Source of the DNA: Nonomuraea deserti
GTDB lineage: Bacteria > Actinomycetota > Actinomycetes > Streptosporangiales > Streptosporangiaceae
Length of the DNA: 58,011 nucleotides
Direction: 5' to 3'
Assembly (NCBI RefSeq): GCF_004348685.1
Contig: NZ_SMKO01000040.1
Span: 1-58,011, forward strand
The first letter of the stretch is position 1, and each line of letters begins with the position of its first letter. Below are positions 37,009 through 44,401 of this stretch, piece after piece. Position numbers and translations under genes: made by a program. A model generated the notes under the pieces. It was given only the letters and a program-made list of their open reading frames with translations, searched no databases and was not told where the DNA came from.

Positions 37009-37788
37009 ATGGTGCACGACCGGCCGCACCCACACCTCAACGCAGACTTCACCGACAAGGTGGTCATCGTCACCGGTGCCGGCTCCGGCATCGGCCGCGC
37101 CGCCGCCCGCGCCTTCGCCCAAACCGGAGCCCACGTACTCGGCGTCGCCCGCCGCAACCAGACCCTGGAGGAGACCGCCGCCGGCCAGCCCCGCATCGCC
37201 GTACACGCCGCCGACCTACGCGACCCGCATGCGCCCCAGCACGTCATCGACACCGCCATCCGGCTCTGGGGCAAAGTGGACGTGCTGGTCAACAACGCCG
37301 GCGCCACCAAGGTGATGCCCCTGGGCGAGGTCACCGCCAACGCCATCGCCGACCTGTTCGCGCTCAACGTCACCGCGCCCAGCCTGCTCGCCGGCGCCGC
37401 ACTGCCGCACCTGCGCGCCGGACACGGCGCGATCGTCAACGTCTCCAGCACCTATGGCCACCGCCCGCTGCCCGGCGCCGCCCACTACGCCGCCTCCAAG
37501 GCCGCCCTCGAACAGCTCACCCGCAGCTGGGCGCTGGAACTGGCCGCCGACGGCATCCGCGTCAACGCGCTGGCCCCCGGCCCCACCGAGAGCCAGGCCC
37601 TGTCCGCCGCCGGCCTGACCGAGGCCGTCGTCGAAAAGATCAAGCAGGAGGAGGCCGCCCGCATCCCGCTGGGCCGTCGCGGCACCCCCGAGGAGGTGGC
37701 TGCCTGGATCGTCCACCTCGCCGACCCCGCCGCCACCTGGATCACCGGGCAGGTCCTCACCATCGACGGGGGCCTGGAACTCACCTGA
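37009..37788 (+). CDS. SDR family oxidoreductase
   Basis: A 259-residue classical SDR starting at the ATG at 37009, five bases after GGGAG. VVIVTGAGSGIGRAAARAFA is the cofactor loop, DVLVNNAGATKVMPL the NNAG, GAIVNVSSTYGHRPLPGAAH the serine, YAASKAALEQLT the catalytic Tyr-Lys, and VNALAPGPTES the PG motif. It ends TGQVLTIDGG. Substrate unknown. Confidence 0.92.
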   Translation: MVHDRPHPHLNADFTDKVVIVTGAGSGIGRAAARAFAQTGAHVLGVARRNQTLEETAAGQPRIAVHAADLRDPHAPQHVIDTAIRLWGKVDVLVNNAGATKVMPLGEVTANAIADLFALNVTAPSLLAGAALPHLRAGHGAIVNVSSTYGHRPLPGAAHYAASKAALEQLTRSWALELAADGIRVNALAPGPTESQALSAAGLTEAVVEKIKQEEAARIPLGRRGTPEEVAAWIVHLADPAATWITGQVLTIDGGLELT

Positions 37789-37802
37789 CAGCCCGTTTAC
37801 TA

Positions 37803-37965
37803 GACCATTGTCCCGGCCGCCGAGGCGCGCAAGACCAAGAAGACGAGGGTTGTTCAGATGCTGCGAGCGATGCCCGGTTATGGTCCGGCGCAGGTCGGCG
37901 CGTTGATGGCGATCTGCGGGGTCGAGATGAAGCGAGGGGTCGGCGGCCCGGAGCAGGCGCAGCAG
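37803..37965 (+). pseudogene. Remnant of an actinobacterial IHF-like protein
   Basis: The frame EARKTKKTRVVQMLRAMPGY, then QVGALMAICGVEMKRGVGG, follows the pattern of mycobacterial IHF (KTRV, LLxxxPGxG, LMxxxGI, RRVxGLG). No start codon is evident other than the ATG at 37858, and the C-terminus is replaced. Assignment is by motif pattern only. Confidence 0.4.
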
Positions 37966-38634
37966 CGCTCCTCACTCCCGCGCCGATGCCCGACCTCGGA
38001 CCCGAGGTCCGCGCCGCCCGCAGGCCGCGTGCCCGCTCGCTGCGGGAACGACCGCTCAGGCCTTTCGCGGCGGCGTTGCTGCTCGCCGTCGCGCTGGCCG
38101 ACACCCCGCCGCGCCTGCCCGACGGCTCCTACCGCGTGGACATCCACGACGGCTACGACGATGTCGACCTGGGCCGCGTTAACCGCTCCGGCCGCCGCCG
38201 GCAGGCCCTGAACCCTGACGGGCGCACGGTTGTGCACCGCGCCGAATCCCGCACCGAGGCCGTCCCCGGCTGCTGGCCACCCCCGGCCCTCTGCTCGGCG
38301 ACCCCGCCGACACGATCCTGCACGACCTCTCCGAGCTCATGCGTCAACTGGAGAACGGAGGGACACCTGCCCGTGCGGCCGCCGGAGCCCTCTGGAGATA
38401 GGCGAACTGCTGATCAACGACACGCTGATGAGCTGCCGCCGCAGATGGATCTGCCGCAACCGCTGGCGCGTCCCGGGCGAGGTGACGCACATGACGTGCC
38501 CCTGCTGCTGGACCCACCAACAGGGGCCGGCAGCTTAGCAACTGGCCGCCTCGGTCCCGACACGATGGCCTCGACGGCGGATCTCCGTCCAGGAGAAATG
38601 CGGCATCGGCTCGTAGTATCCAATGCCATAGCTC
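37966..38634. other. Degenerate stretch without a supported gene
   Basis: Long frames on both strands reflect base composition. One plus-strand segment (about 38010-38260) has protein-like texture, with RLPDGSYRVDIHDGYDDVDL, and another near 38430-38535 encodes a Cys-rich scrap ending MTCPCCWTHQQ, but neither has a clear start or family. Confidence 0.3.
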
Positions 38635-39642
38635 GTGGGGGTGACCGTGCAGGACGATCTGCTGGTAGTCGGCTTAGACCTCACCACAGGGGGCGAGGTG
38701 CACGTGGCCGATCGCCCGGCGCAGGACTGGCGACAGCTCGGGTACGGCGCTGCCGGGACGCTGGTGTGCTTCTTCTGCTTCCACGGCGTCGACGCCGCTG
38801 CGGGCACTCGCGTGCCGCTGGTGACCAAGGGCCGATTCGGCGGCCGCGTCCGCACTCACTTCGCCCACCCACCCGGTCAAGCACCCGCCGGCGGCGGACA
38901 CATCCCGAGACGATCTGGCACTTATCCACCAAGCACGTCCTGGCCCGATGGGCGCGCTCGTGTCCAGGCGTGGCACGTGTATCTGGAGCAGTGGACACCT
39001 GCCCGCAAACGCCGGGCCGATGTAGCCGTTGAACTCACCGATGGTGCCCGCCTCGCCCTGGAGGCCCAGCAGGCGTACGTAAGCGACGAGAAATGGTGCG
39101 CCCGGCATCGCGACTACGTCGCCGCCGGGATCACGGACGTGTGGTTCTGGAGACGCAACGCCGACATCCCCCGGCGCATCCTCGCCGAAGGCGTGCCAGC
39201 GTGGCTTATCCACACCGGCGCCAGCGTGGCAGCAACGACCATCGAGACCTTTATCGGGCGCCCACATCCCAAGGGCTGGCGATGGTGGAACGAGCCCGAC
39301 CCATCGATGTACACGCTGCATCATCCACCGTGTCCCGCTGACGACATGGTGGCCCACTTCCCGAGACCATCGGTTACCGGACGCGACGCTCCGGCAACAC
39401 CCATCTCCGCAGCTTGCCGGGCCGGAGAGGGCCTCCCCCGTCCCACCGCCGCTGTCCATGCGTTCCGCCGGGGAGTTCTGGACGGCTGCTTTCAGGATCT
39501 TCACCGCGTCCATGGCCTTACGCCCCGATTTCGAGAGGCTCGGCACTCCCTCGTCCCGCCCAGTAGGCGGGCTGAGCAACGACGCCGCAGGCTTCGCTTC
39601 ATGCTACGGATCGCACCATCGCTCCCCTTGCAGGGCTTTTGA
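38635..39642 (+). pseudogene. CoiA-like nuclease-fold protein with paired frameshifts
   Basis: The frame starts at GTG 38635. LVCFFCFHG and VRTHFAHPPG resemble the N-terminal zinc-ribbon-like part of CoiA-family proteins, and KRRADVAVELTDGARLALEA the D...E-x-Q nuclease core, followed by RHRDYVAAGITDVWFWRR. Between them, residues PETIWHLSTKHVLARWARSC, which fit the family, lie in the +1 frame at about 38898-38975. So one base was lost and one gained around this segment. Similarity ends near 39360. Confidence 0.6.
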
Positions 39643-39839
39643 CGCTGGGCTTCGACCCCGCCCGTTTCCAGACGAAACCGCCAGCCTGCTACCGGGCCTC
39701 CTGGCAGCTACCCGGGCCGGACTTCCACCGGCAAGCGACGACGAGCTTACGAACAACAAGATTGAGCCGCTATGTCACGGCTTCACCTTCTGCTCTGCTG
39801 GGCGCACGAAAAGGCTCACTGACACCTGTACGCAGGCGA
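39361..39839. other. Degenerate stretch before the peptide cluster
   Basis: No supported gene. The plus-strand text RASWQLPGPDFHRQATTSLR (about 39690-39750) recalls translated non-coding ends of actinobacterial insertion elements. It may mark an old insertion boundary, but I cannot assign it. Confidence 0.3.
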
Positions 39840-40361
39840 ATGTCCGACGAATGTCCGGGCATGTGTCCTGGTCGCCCACCTTCCCACAGCCGAGAATCAG
39901 TCGTTGTGCAACTCGTTCGCGTCGGAGTGATTTCCTGTGCGGCGGCGCTCGGTCTCGCCGCATTGATCCGCGGAGCATTGATCGTGGTAACCGTGGACGG
40001 GTACAGCATGGCGCCTACGCTGAGCCATGGCGATCGGATACTCGTGCTGCGGCGGCGATTCGGTGGGCGGGCACGCCGGGGCTCGATCGTCGTCATGCTC
40101 TCGCCCGCCATGGCAGAGGCGGGAGTGGAAATCGCGGCGGACCGACCCGAGCGTTCACTGGTGAAACGGGTCACCGCGCTGGGCGGTGACCCGGACCCGC
40201 GGGGTGGCGGCATCGTGCCGGCCGGATCGCTTTTCATCGTGGGCGATTCGGCCTACAGCGTCGATTCTCGCGAATTCGGTCCGATTCCCGCGGAGCTGCT
40301 GCTCGGCGTCGTGATTCGCCGGATGTCGGCCGAGCGACCGGGCTCGGATCGGGGACGCTGA
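39840..40361 (+). CDS. S26 family signal peptidase (first of two in the peptide cluster)
   Basis: A small type I signal peptidase of 173 residues from the ATG at 39840, or 151 from a GTG at 39906 that sits just before the membrane helix. One N-terminal transmembrane segment (VGVISCAAALGLAALIRGAL) precedes the catalytic serine in VDGYSMAPTL. The general-base lysine is in SLVKRVTALGGDP, and FIVGDSAYSVDSREFGPI is the closing box. The active site faces outside the membrane. No C-terminal extension of housekeeping LepB is present, suggesting a dedicated enzyme. It is convergent with the first precursor gene, whose leader ends in an AxA site. Confidence 0.9.
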   Translation: MSDECPGMCPGRPPSHSRESVVVQLVRVGVISCAAALGLAALIRGALIVVTVDGYSMAPTLSHGDRILVLRRRFGGRARRGSIVVMLSPAMAEAGVEIAADRPERSLVKRVTALGGDPDPRGGGIVPAGSLFIVGDSAYSVDSREFGPIPAELLLGVVIRRMSAERPGSDRGR

Positions 40362-40399
40362 TCGACCGGATCGAAACTCTCCCGAGTTGTTACGCGCAA

Positions 40400-40435
40400 G
40401 GCGTCGCCAACCGGCTGGAATCGGTTGACGACGCC
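40400..40435. terminator. Terminator between S26 gene and first precursor gene
   Basis: GGCGTCGCCAACCG at 40400-40413 pairs with CGGTTGACGACGCC at 40422-40435 except for one position; the loop is eight bases. It serves both converging transcripts. Confidence 0.75.
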
Positions 40436-40454
40436 TGCTACCGAACGGCAGCGC

Positions 40455-40661
40455 CTAGCACTTGTAGAGGACCTCGACCGTGCAGCCCAGAATCTGCTGG
40501 TCCCAGCAACGCCTGATGATCCAGGTGCTTCCGCCGCCCAGCGCGCAGCAGGCGATCATGCAGCGTTCTGACCTGCAGTCCGGGCACAGTGCGGATGCCG
40601 ATTGCTTGGGAGCGAGGACGGAAAGCAGCCTGTCCGCCATTCGGCCAATGTTTCGGGTCAT
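40455..40661 (-). CDS. Cys-rich peptide precursor 1
   Basis: A 68-residue precursor with an ideal ribosome site (AGGAGG, eight bases before the ATG). Residues 1-24 form a basic/amphipathic leader, MTRNIGRMADRLLSVLAP followed by KQSASA, ending in an AxA signal-peptidase-like site. The predicted mature peptide (25-68) has 44 residues and eight cysteines at 26, 29, 34, 38, 39, 52, 60 and 68, including CPDC, a CC pair and a C-terminal Cys. The central LGGGSTW is a flexible turn. It lies 80 bases downstream of the MauD-like gene on the same strand. The leader aligns with that of precursor 2, but the mature parts differ. I do not recognise the family. Confidence 0.75.
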   Translation of the reverse strand: MTRNIGRMADRLLSVLAPKQSASALCPDCRSERCMIACCALGGGSTWIIRRCWDQQILGCTVEVLYKC

Positions 40662-40741
40662 GGAAAAGCCCTCCTAATGGAGTTGCCGACACCGATCGGC
40701 AGGATCTCACACGGTCCTTTCATCGTGACTTCACCATTGCT

Positions 40742-41314
40742 TCAGCCCGGCTTCCGCACCGATTCCATGAAACGGACGTCGGCGGCTCGGTGCGTCACTT
40801 GCGCCACCACTCCCCCCTCGACCACCACATAGGTGGGAAAGACGTTGACGTCGAAGGCCTCCTGCACCGGACCGTGAAATGGCTCGCGGACCACACTGCC
40901 CATCGCACCGATCGAGTCCGTCAGTCGGGCGACGTGCGCGCCGCTCTGCTCGCTGTCGTCCGGGACTTCAACTATCACGAACGCCGACACCCCGGAACCC
41001 TCCACCGCCCGCAGGCGGTCCGTCAAAGGGAGCACATCCTTCTCGCACGACCCGCAACCGACTGAATAGAACGCGACCAACCTTGTTCCGCTCCGCAGTT
41101 CCGCAGGGGAAACGGTACTCCCGTCAGTCGCGAGGGCGGGGGGGAAGTCGGCGATGGCCGAGCCCGGTCGCGGTGCCGTGGGCGACGGACCGACCATGCT
41201 CTCCTGCAACCCAGTCAGCTTCTCCGCGTGTTCACGCAGCCTGCGGATCACTCCGAAGGTCAGTAACAGATCGGTGAGCACCAGCAGGATGAGCACTCCG
41301 GCAAGCAATTCCAT
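40742..41314 (-). CDS. Membrane-anchored thioredoxin-fold protein (MauD/TlpA-like)
   Basis: A 190-residue protein. Residues 3-23 are an N-terminal membrane anchor, then a linker and a thioredoxin fold facing outside. The redox motif is CGSC at 87-90 (AFYSVGCGSCEKD), with the cis-proline at P160 in VFPTYVVV. The layout matches MauD, which with MauE is needed to form the many disulfides of the methylamine dehydrogenase small subunit. No methylamine dehydrogenase genes are present. Here it heads a transcript with Cys-rich precursor 1 and is divergent from the MauE-like gene, so oxidation or shuffling of the precursors' eight cysteines is the likely job (inference). Confidence 0.85.
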   Translation of the reverse strand: MELLAGVLILLVLTDLLLTFGVIRRLREHAEKLTGLQESMVGPSPTAPRPGSAIADFPPALATDGSTVSPAELRSGTRLVAFYSVGCGSCEKDVLPLTDRLRAVEGSGVSAFVIVEVPDDSEQSGAHVARLTDSIGAMGSVVREPFHGPVQEAFDVNVFPTYVVVEGGVVAQVTHRAADVRFMESVRKPG

Positions 41315-41481
41315 GAAGAATTCCTGTTCGTTGTACGAAAAGATTCAACCGTCTCCCCAGCGCCCGCTGCCTTGTCTTCCGGAAGTGGCCAGAGATCAGG
41401 AACATGCTGCCACACGGCTGCTTCATTTCGGTCTCATCCTGGCTTCACGGCTGCTGTGCACCGCCGGTGATTTACTTACTA

Positions 41482-41510
41482 TTGGACGCCGGGCGGTGAC
41501 GGAGTATGTT
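41482..41510 (+). promoter_or_regulatory. Candidate sigma-70-type promoter for the MauE-ABC operon
   Basis: TTGGAC at 41482-41487 and TATGTT at 41505-41510 are separated by 17 bases, a good vegetative promoter match. The expected start lies about 50 bases before the GTG of the MauE-like gene. Confidence 0.55.
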
Positions 41511-41566
41511 GCGGGGATGGTTTTGGCGTCCGTCGAGCTCTGGAGTCCCAACTGCTTGCTTACATT

Positions 41567-42100
41567 GTGCTGACCTGTCGCATTGTCGTGGCCGGGACAT
41601 TTCTGCTGTCGCTCGCCGGCAAGGTGCGCGGGCGGAAAGCCTACGAGGAGTTCAGTAGGTCGGTGGCGACGCTGAGCATGGTGCCCGGCCGATGGGTGCG
41701 GCCCGCCGCCATGGGTGTGATCGCCGCCGAGGCGACCGCCGCCCTCCTCGTCGCCCTGCCCTTCCGTACCGCGCCAGTGGGATTCGGCGTCGCGATCGGG
41801 CTGCTGACCGTTTTCACCGCCGTGATCGTGCGGGCGATGCTGAGCGGGGATCGGGTCCCGTGCCGGTGCTTCGGAGCGTCCGTCACGCCGCTGGGCCTGC
41901 CTCACGTGATCCGCAACCTGGCGCTGCTGGCGGCGGCTATCACGGGGTACATCGGATTCGAGAGCGCCGCGCAGAGCCGGCTTTCCACCGGCGGCGTGCT
42001 GGTCTCGGTCGCCGCTGCCGCGGTGGCCGGGCTCTTCGCAGTGCGCATCGATGATGTCGTCGCGCTGGTCCGGCCAGAGCGCATGACGGGTGCGAGATGA
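41567..42100 (+). CDS. MauE-like redox-associated membrane protein
   Basis: A 177-residue protein with four predicted membrane segments, starting at GTG. The MauE signature CRCFG (C99 and C101, in GDRVPCRCFGAS) follows the third segment. MauE/DoxX-type proteins are thought to pass electrons to or from a thioredoxin partner such as MauD. Its stop overlaps the start of the ABC exporter gene as ATGA, so the two are translationally coupled. The MauD-like partner is divergent 252 bases away. Confidence 0.85.
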   Translation: MLTCRIVVAGTFLLSLAGKVRGRKAYEEFSRSVATLSMVPGRWVRPAAMGVIAAEATAALLVALPFRTAPVGFGVAIGLLTVFTAVIVRAMLSGDRVPCRCFGASVTPLGLPHVIRNLALLAAAITGYIGFESAAQSRLSTGGVLVSVAAAAVAGLFAVRIDDVVALVRPERMTGAR

Positions 42101-43929
42101 TCCGCGATCTCGGCGCCGCCTGGCGGCTGACCTGGCGGGCGGGTCCCTGGTCGGCGAGCGGGCAGTTGTTGTGCGCGATCGTGGGCGGCCTGCTGCCGGC
42201 CTGCGGCGTGTGGCTGACCAAATTGATCATGGACGGGATCGCGACAGGCCGGTCGGGCGCGGAGTTGTTCACCTGGTCGGCCGGGCTCGCCGCCGTCGGA
42301 CTGACAGGTGCCGCCCTCTCCGAGTTCACCCGGTATCTGCGCGGCCAGCTGAGCAGGAAGGTCGACCGGCTTGTCCAGGCTCGCCTCTACGCCGCGGTCT
42401 GTTCCTTCCAAGGGTTGTCCCGATTCGAGGATCCGCGGTTCCGCGACCGACTCCAGCTCGCCACGCAGGCCGGCGGCGGGCTGCTGGAGCCGGCCACCAC
42501 CGGGCTGTTCACCCTCGGCGGGAGCGTCATCACGCTCGTGAGCCTGCTCGCCACGATCTTCGTGCTGAGCCCGGCCATGGCGGGGCTCGTGCTGCTCGCG
42601 GCCGTACCGTCGCTGCTCGCGCAGATGGCGCTGAGGAAGCGCTGGGCCGGAGCCATACTTGAGATCACCCCTGCCAACCGGCGACACCTCTTCTACACCT
42701 CGCTCATCACCGACGTGCCGGCCGCCAAGGAGATCCGGCTGCTCGGCCTCGGCGCCTTTCTCCGGCGGCGACTGCTCGGCGAACTCGACACGGTGCACGC
42801 CGGCGAACGGCGCATCGACCGTCAGGAGTTCGGCACCCAGATCCTGTTGTCGGTGCTCGGCGGCGCAATCGCCGGAGCGGGACTGATCTGGGCGATCCAG
42901 GGCGCGGCGGACGGCCGGTTGAGCATCGGCGACGTGTCCGCCTTCATCGCCGCGGTCGCGGGCGCACAGCAGTCGCTCGTGTCGCTGGTCAGCGCGATCG
43001 CCAACGCCTACCAGGCGCTGCTGACGTTCGCCCACTACTGCTACGTGACCAGTCTGCCCGATGACCTGCCGTCGCCGGCGCCGCGGTCGGAGCGCGCCAT
43101 GCGGCCCGTGATGCGGCCACTTCGCGAGGGCATCGAGCTGCGTGACGTCTGGTTCCGCTACGACGAAGCGCATCCATGGGTGCTGCGCGGGGTGAACCTG
43201 ACCATCCCGTACGGACGGTCGGTGGCGCTGGTCGGGCTGAACGGCGCCGGCAAGAGCACGCTCGTGAAGCTTCTGTGCCGCTTCTACGACCCCACCCGCG
43301 GGGCAGTCCTCTGGGACGGCATCGACATCCGCGAGGTGGACCCGGCCGAGCTGCGGGACCGCGTGGGGGTGCTGTTCCAGGACTTCATGTCGTACGACCT
43401 GACCGCCGCGGAGAACGTCGGCCTGGGCGACCTCAGCGCGTTGGACGATCGCACCCGCATCGAACGCGCCGCTCACGAGGCGATGATCCACACCAGCATC
43501 GAAGCTTTGCCTCACGGCTACGAGACCCTGCTGAGCCGCATATTCACCACAGAGCAGGACAAGGACGACCCCACGACGGGCGTCATCTTCTCCGGAGGCC
43601 AGTGGCAACGCCTCGCCCTGGCCCGCACCCTCATGCGCGCCGACCGCGACCTGCTGATCCTGGACGAGCCGAGCGCGGGCCTGGACGCCCAGGCCGAGCA
43701 CGAGGTGCACGCCGGGCTACGCCGGCACCGTGAGGGACGTACCAGTCTGCTGATCTCGCACCGGCTGGGCGCGGTGCGAGACGCCGACCAGATCGTCGTC
43801 CTCTCCAACGGTTCCGTGGTGGAGCGGGGCACCCACGACGAACTGACAGCGACCGACGGTGTCTACGCCGGGCTGTTCGCGATCCAGGCGAGCGGATACC
43901 GTGCCTCCGATGTTCCGGCCTCCCCTTGA
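42097..43929 (+). CDS. ABC exporter, membrane and ATPase domains fused
   Basis: A 610-residue half-transporter that should work as a homodimer. Six membrane helices occupy residues about 20-320. The ATPase has Walker A GLNGAGKST (380-388), signature FSGGQWQR (from 498), Walker B LLILDEP (519-525) and H-loop LLISHRLG; all key residues are present. The type resembles exporters next to lanthipeptide genes. There is no N-terminal C39 peptidase domain, so leader removal must come from another enzyme, fitting the two S26 peptidases. It probably exports the Cys-rich precursors. Confidence 0.9.
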   Translation: MIRDLGAAWRLTWRAGPWSASGQLLCAIVGGLLPACGVWLTKLIMDGIATGRSGAELFTWSAGLAAVGLTGAALSEFTRYLRGQLSRKVDRLVQARLYAAVCSFQGLSRFEDPRFRDRLQLATQAGGGLLEPATTGLFTLGGSVITLVSLLATIFVLSPAMAGLVLLAAVPSLLAQMALRKRWAGAILEITPANRRHLFYTSLITDVPAAKEIRLLGLGAFLRRRLLGELDTVHAGERRIDRQEFGTQILLSVLGGAIAGAGLIWAIQGAADGRLSIGDVSAFIAAVAGAQQSLVSLVSAIANAYQALLTFAHYCYVTSLPDDLPSPAPRSERAMRPVMRPLREGIELRDVWFRYDEAHPWVLRGVNLTIPYGRSVALVGLNGAGKSTLVKLLCRFYDPTRGAVLWDGIDIREVDPAELRDRVGVLFQDFMSYDLTAAENVGLGDLSALDDRTRIERAAHEAMIHTSIEALPHGYETLLSRIFTTEQDKDDPTTGVIFSGGQWQRLALARTLMRADRDLLILDEPSAGLDAQAEHEVHAGLRRHREGRTSLLISHRLGAVRDADQIVVLSNGSVVERGTHDELTATDGVYAGLFAIQASGYRASDVPASP

Positions 43930-43949
43930 GCTCGGGTACATGCAAACCG

Positions 43950-43986
43950 GGTGGGCTGTCCGATCACGCAGATCGGACAGCCCACC
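43950..43986. terminator. Strong bidirectional terminator
   Basis: A perfect 16-bp stem, GGTGGGCTGTCCGATC with GATCGGACAGCCCACC, encloses a five-base loop. It lies between the exporter gene and the convergent precursor 2 gene. Confidence 0.9.
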
Positions 43987-44002
43987 CCGGGGGCTCCTCA
44001 CC

Positions 44003-44221
44003 TCAGCAGCACTGGAAGCACTGGTACCCCCACGGGCTACAGGAGGTGAAGCCCGACTGGTAGCGGCAGCAGGTCCGGAGATAGAGGTACGAACCGAACT
44101 GGTCGCGGTCGCACCGTCGTTCCGTCCAGCAGTCCGCCGCCTTGGCGACACCGACGCTCGGGACGAGCAGCGCGGCCAGCTTGTCGCCGACATCCGAAAC
44201 AAGGCCGATGATCTTTCCCAT
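44003..44221 (-). CDS. Cys-rich peptide precursor 2
   Basis: A 72-residue precursor from the ATG at 44221, with GAGGAGG upstream; the frame is open further but that part lacks a ribosome site. The leader is residues 1-28, MGKIIGLVSDVGDKLAALL then VPSVGVAKA, again ending in AxA. The predicted mature peptide (29-72) has 44 residues and eight cysteines at 31, 37, 51, 52, 61, 68, 71 and 72, with aromatic residues and a CFQCC end. Leader pattern I-G-x3-D-x(2-5)-L-x2-L is shared with precursor 1. It is divergent from the second S26 peptidase gene. No known toxin or lanthipeptide core is recognised. Confidence 0.78.
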   Translation of the reverse strand: MGKIIGLVSDVGDKLAALLVPSVGVAKAADCWTERRCDRDQFGSYLYLRTCCRYQSGFTSCSPWGYQCFQCC

Positions 44222-44364
44222 TTCCTGCCTCCTCTTCCTGATGAACGTGTTCGGCGGCAGCCTAGGCGGGTGCTGCGTCAAACCAGCTTCATCTCGCTTT
44301 GCCGCGGGCCGGCCGGCGCGTGCGCCCGGAGGTGAGGCCGGAACGAAGCCGTTGAGGCGTTCAC

Positions 44365-44380
44365 TGGTGAGGCCTCACCA
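44365..44380. promoter_or_regulatory. Perfect palindrome between precursor 2 and the second S26 gene
   Basis: TGGTGAGGCCTCACCA is a perfect 16-bp palindrome 21 bases before the S26 GTG start. The half GGTGAGGCC also occurs at 44331-44339, exactly 35 bases upstream. The region serves two divergent genes, so it may be an operator for a regulator encoded elsewhere. Confidence 0.55.
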
Positions 44381-44401
44381 CGCGCCAGAAGGGAGCGACG
44401 C

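Noticed and set aside
36945..39032. A 695-codon plus-strand frame across the SDR and CoiA-like region
   Set aside because: It overlaps a clear SDR in another frame and reads as Arg/Pro/Ala low-complexity text except for short stretches that belong to frameshifted remnants.
39640..39760. Possible group II intron or structured RNA before the peptide cluster
   Set aside because: The text recalls insertion-element ends, but I could not identify intron domain V, a reverse transcriptase or paired stems.
40455..40661. Reading precursor 1 as an ordinary Sec-secreted protein
   Set aside because: The hydrophobic stretch before AxA is only about seven residues and interrupted by Pro and Lys, too short for a normal Sec signal; a dedicated leader fits better.
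41232..41426. A possible third small precursor upstream of the MauD-like gene
   Set aside because: It overlaps the MauD-like coding start, has only two cysteines and no AxA-type leader or ribosome site.
44024..44281. A longer form of precursor 2 with 20 more N-terminal residues
   Set aside because: The extra part is basic, lacks a ribosome site and would bury the GAGGAGG that ideally serves the ATG at 44221.
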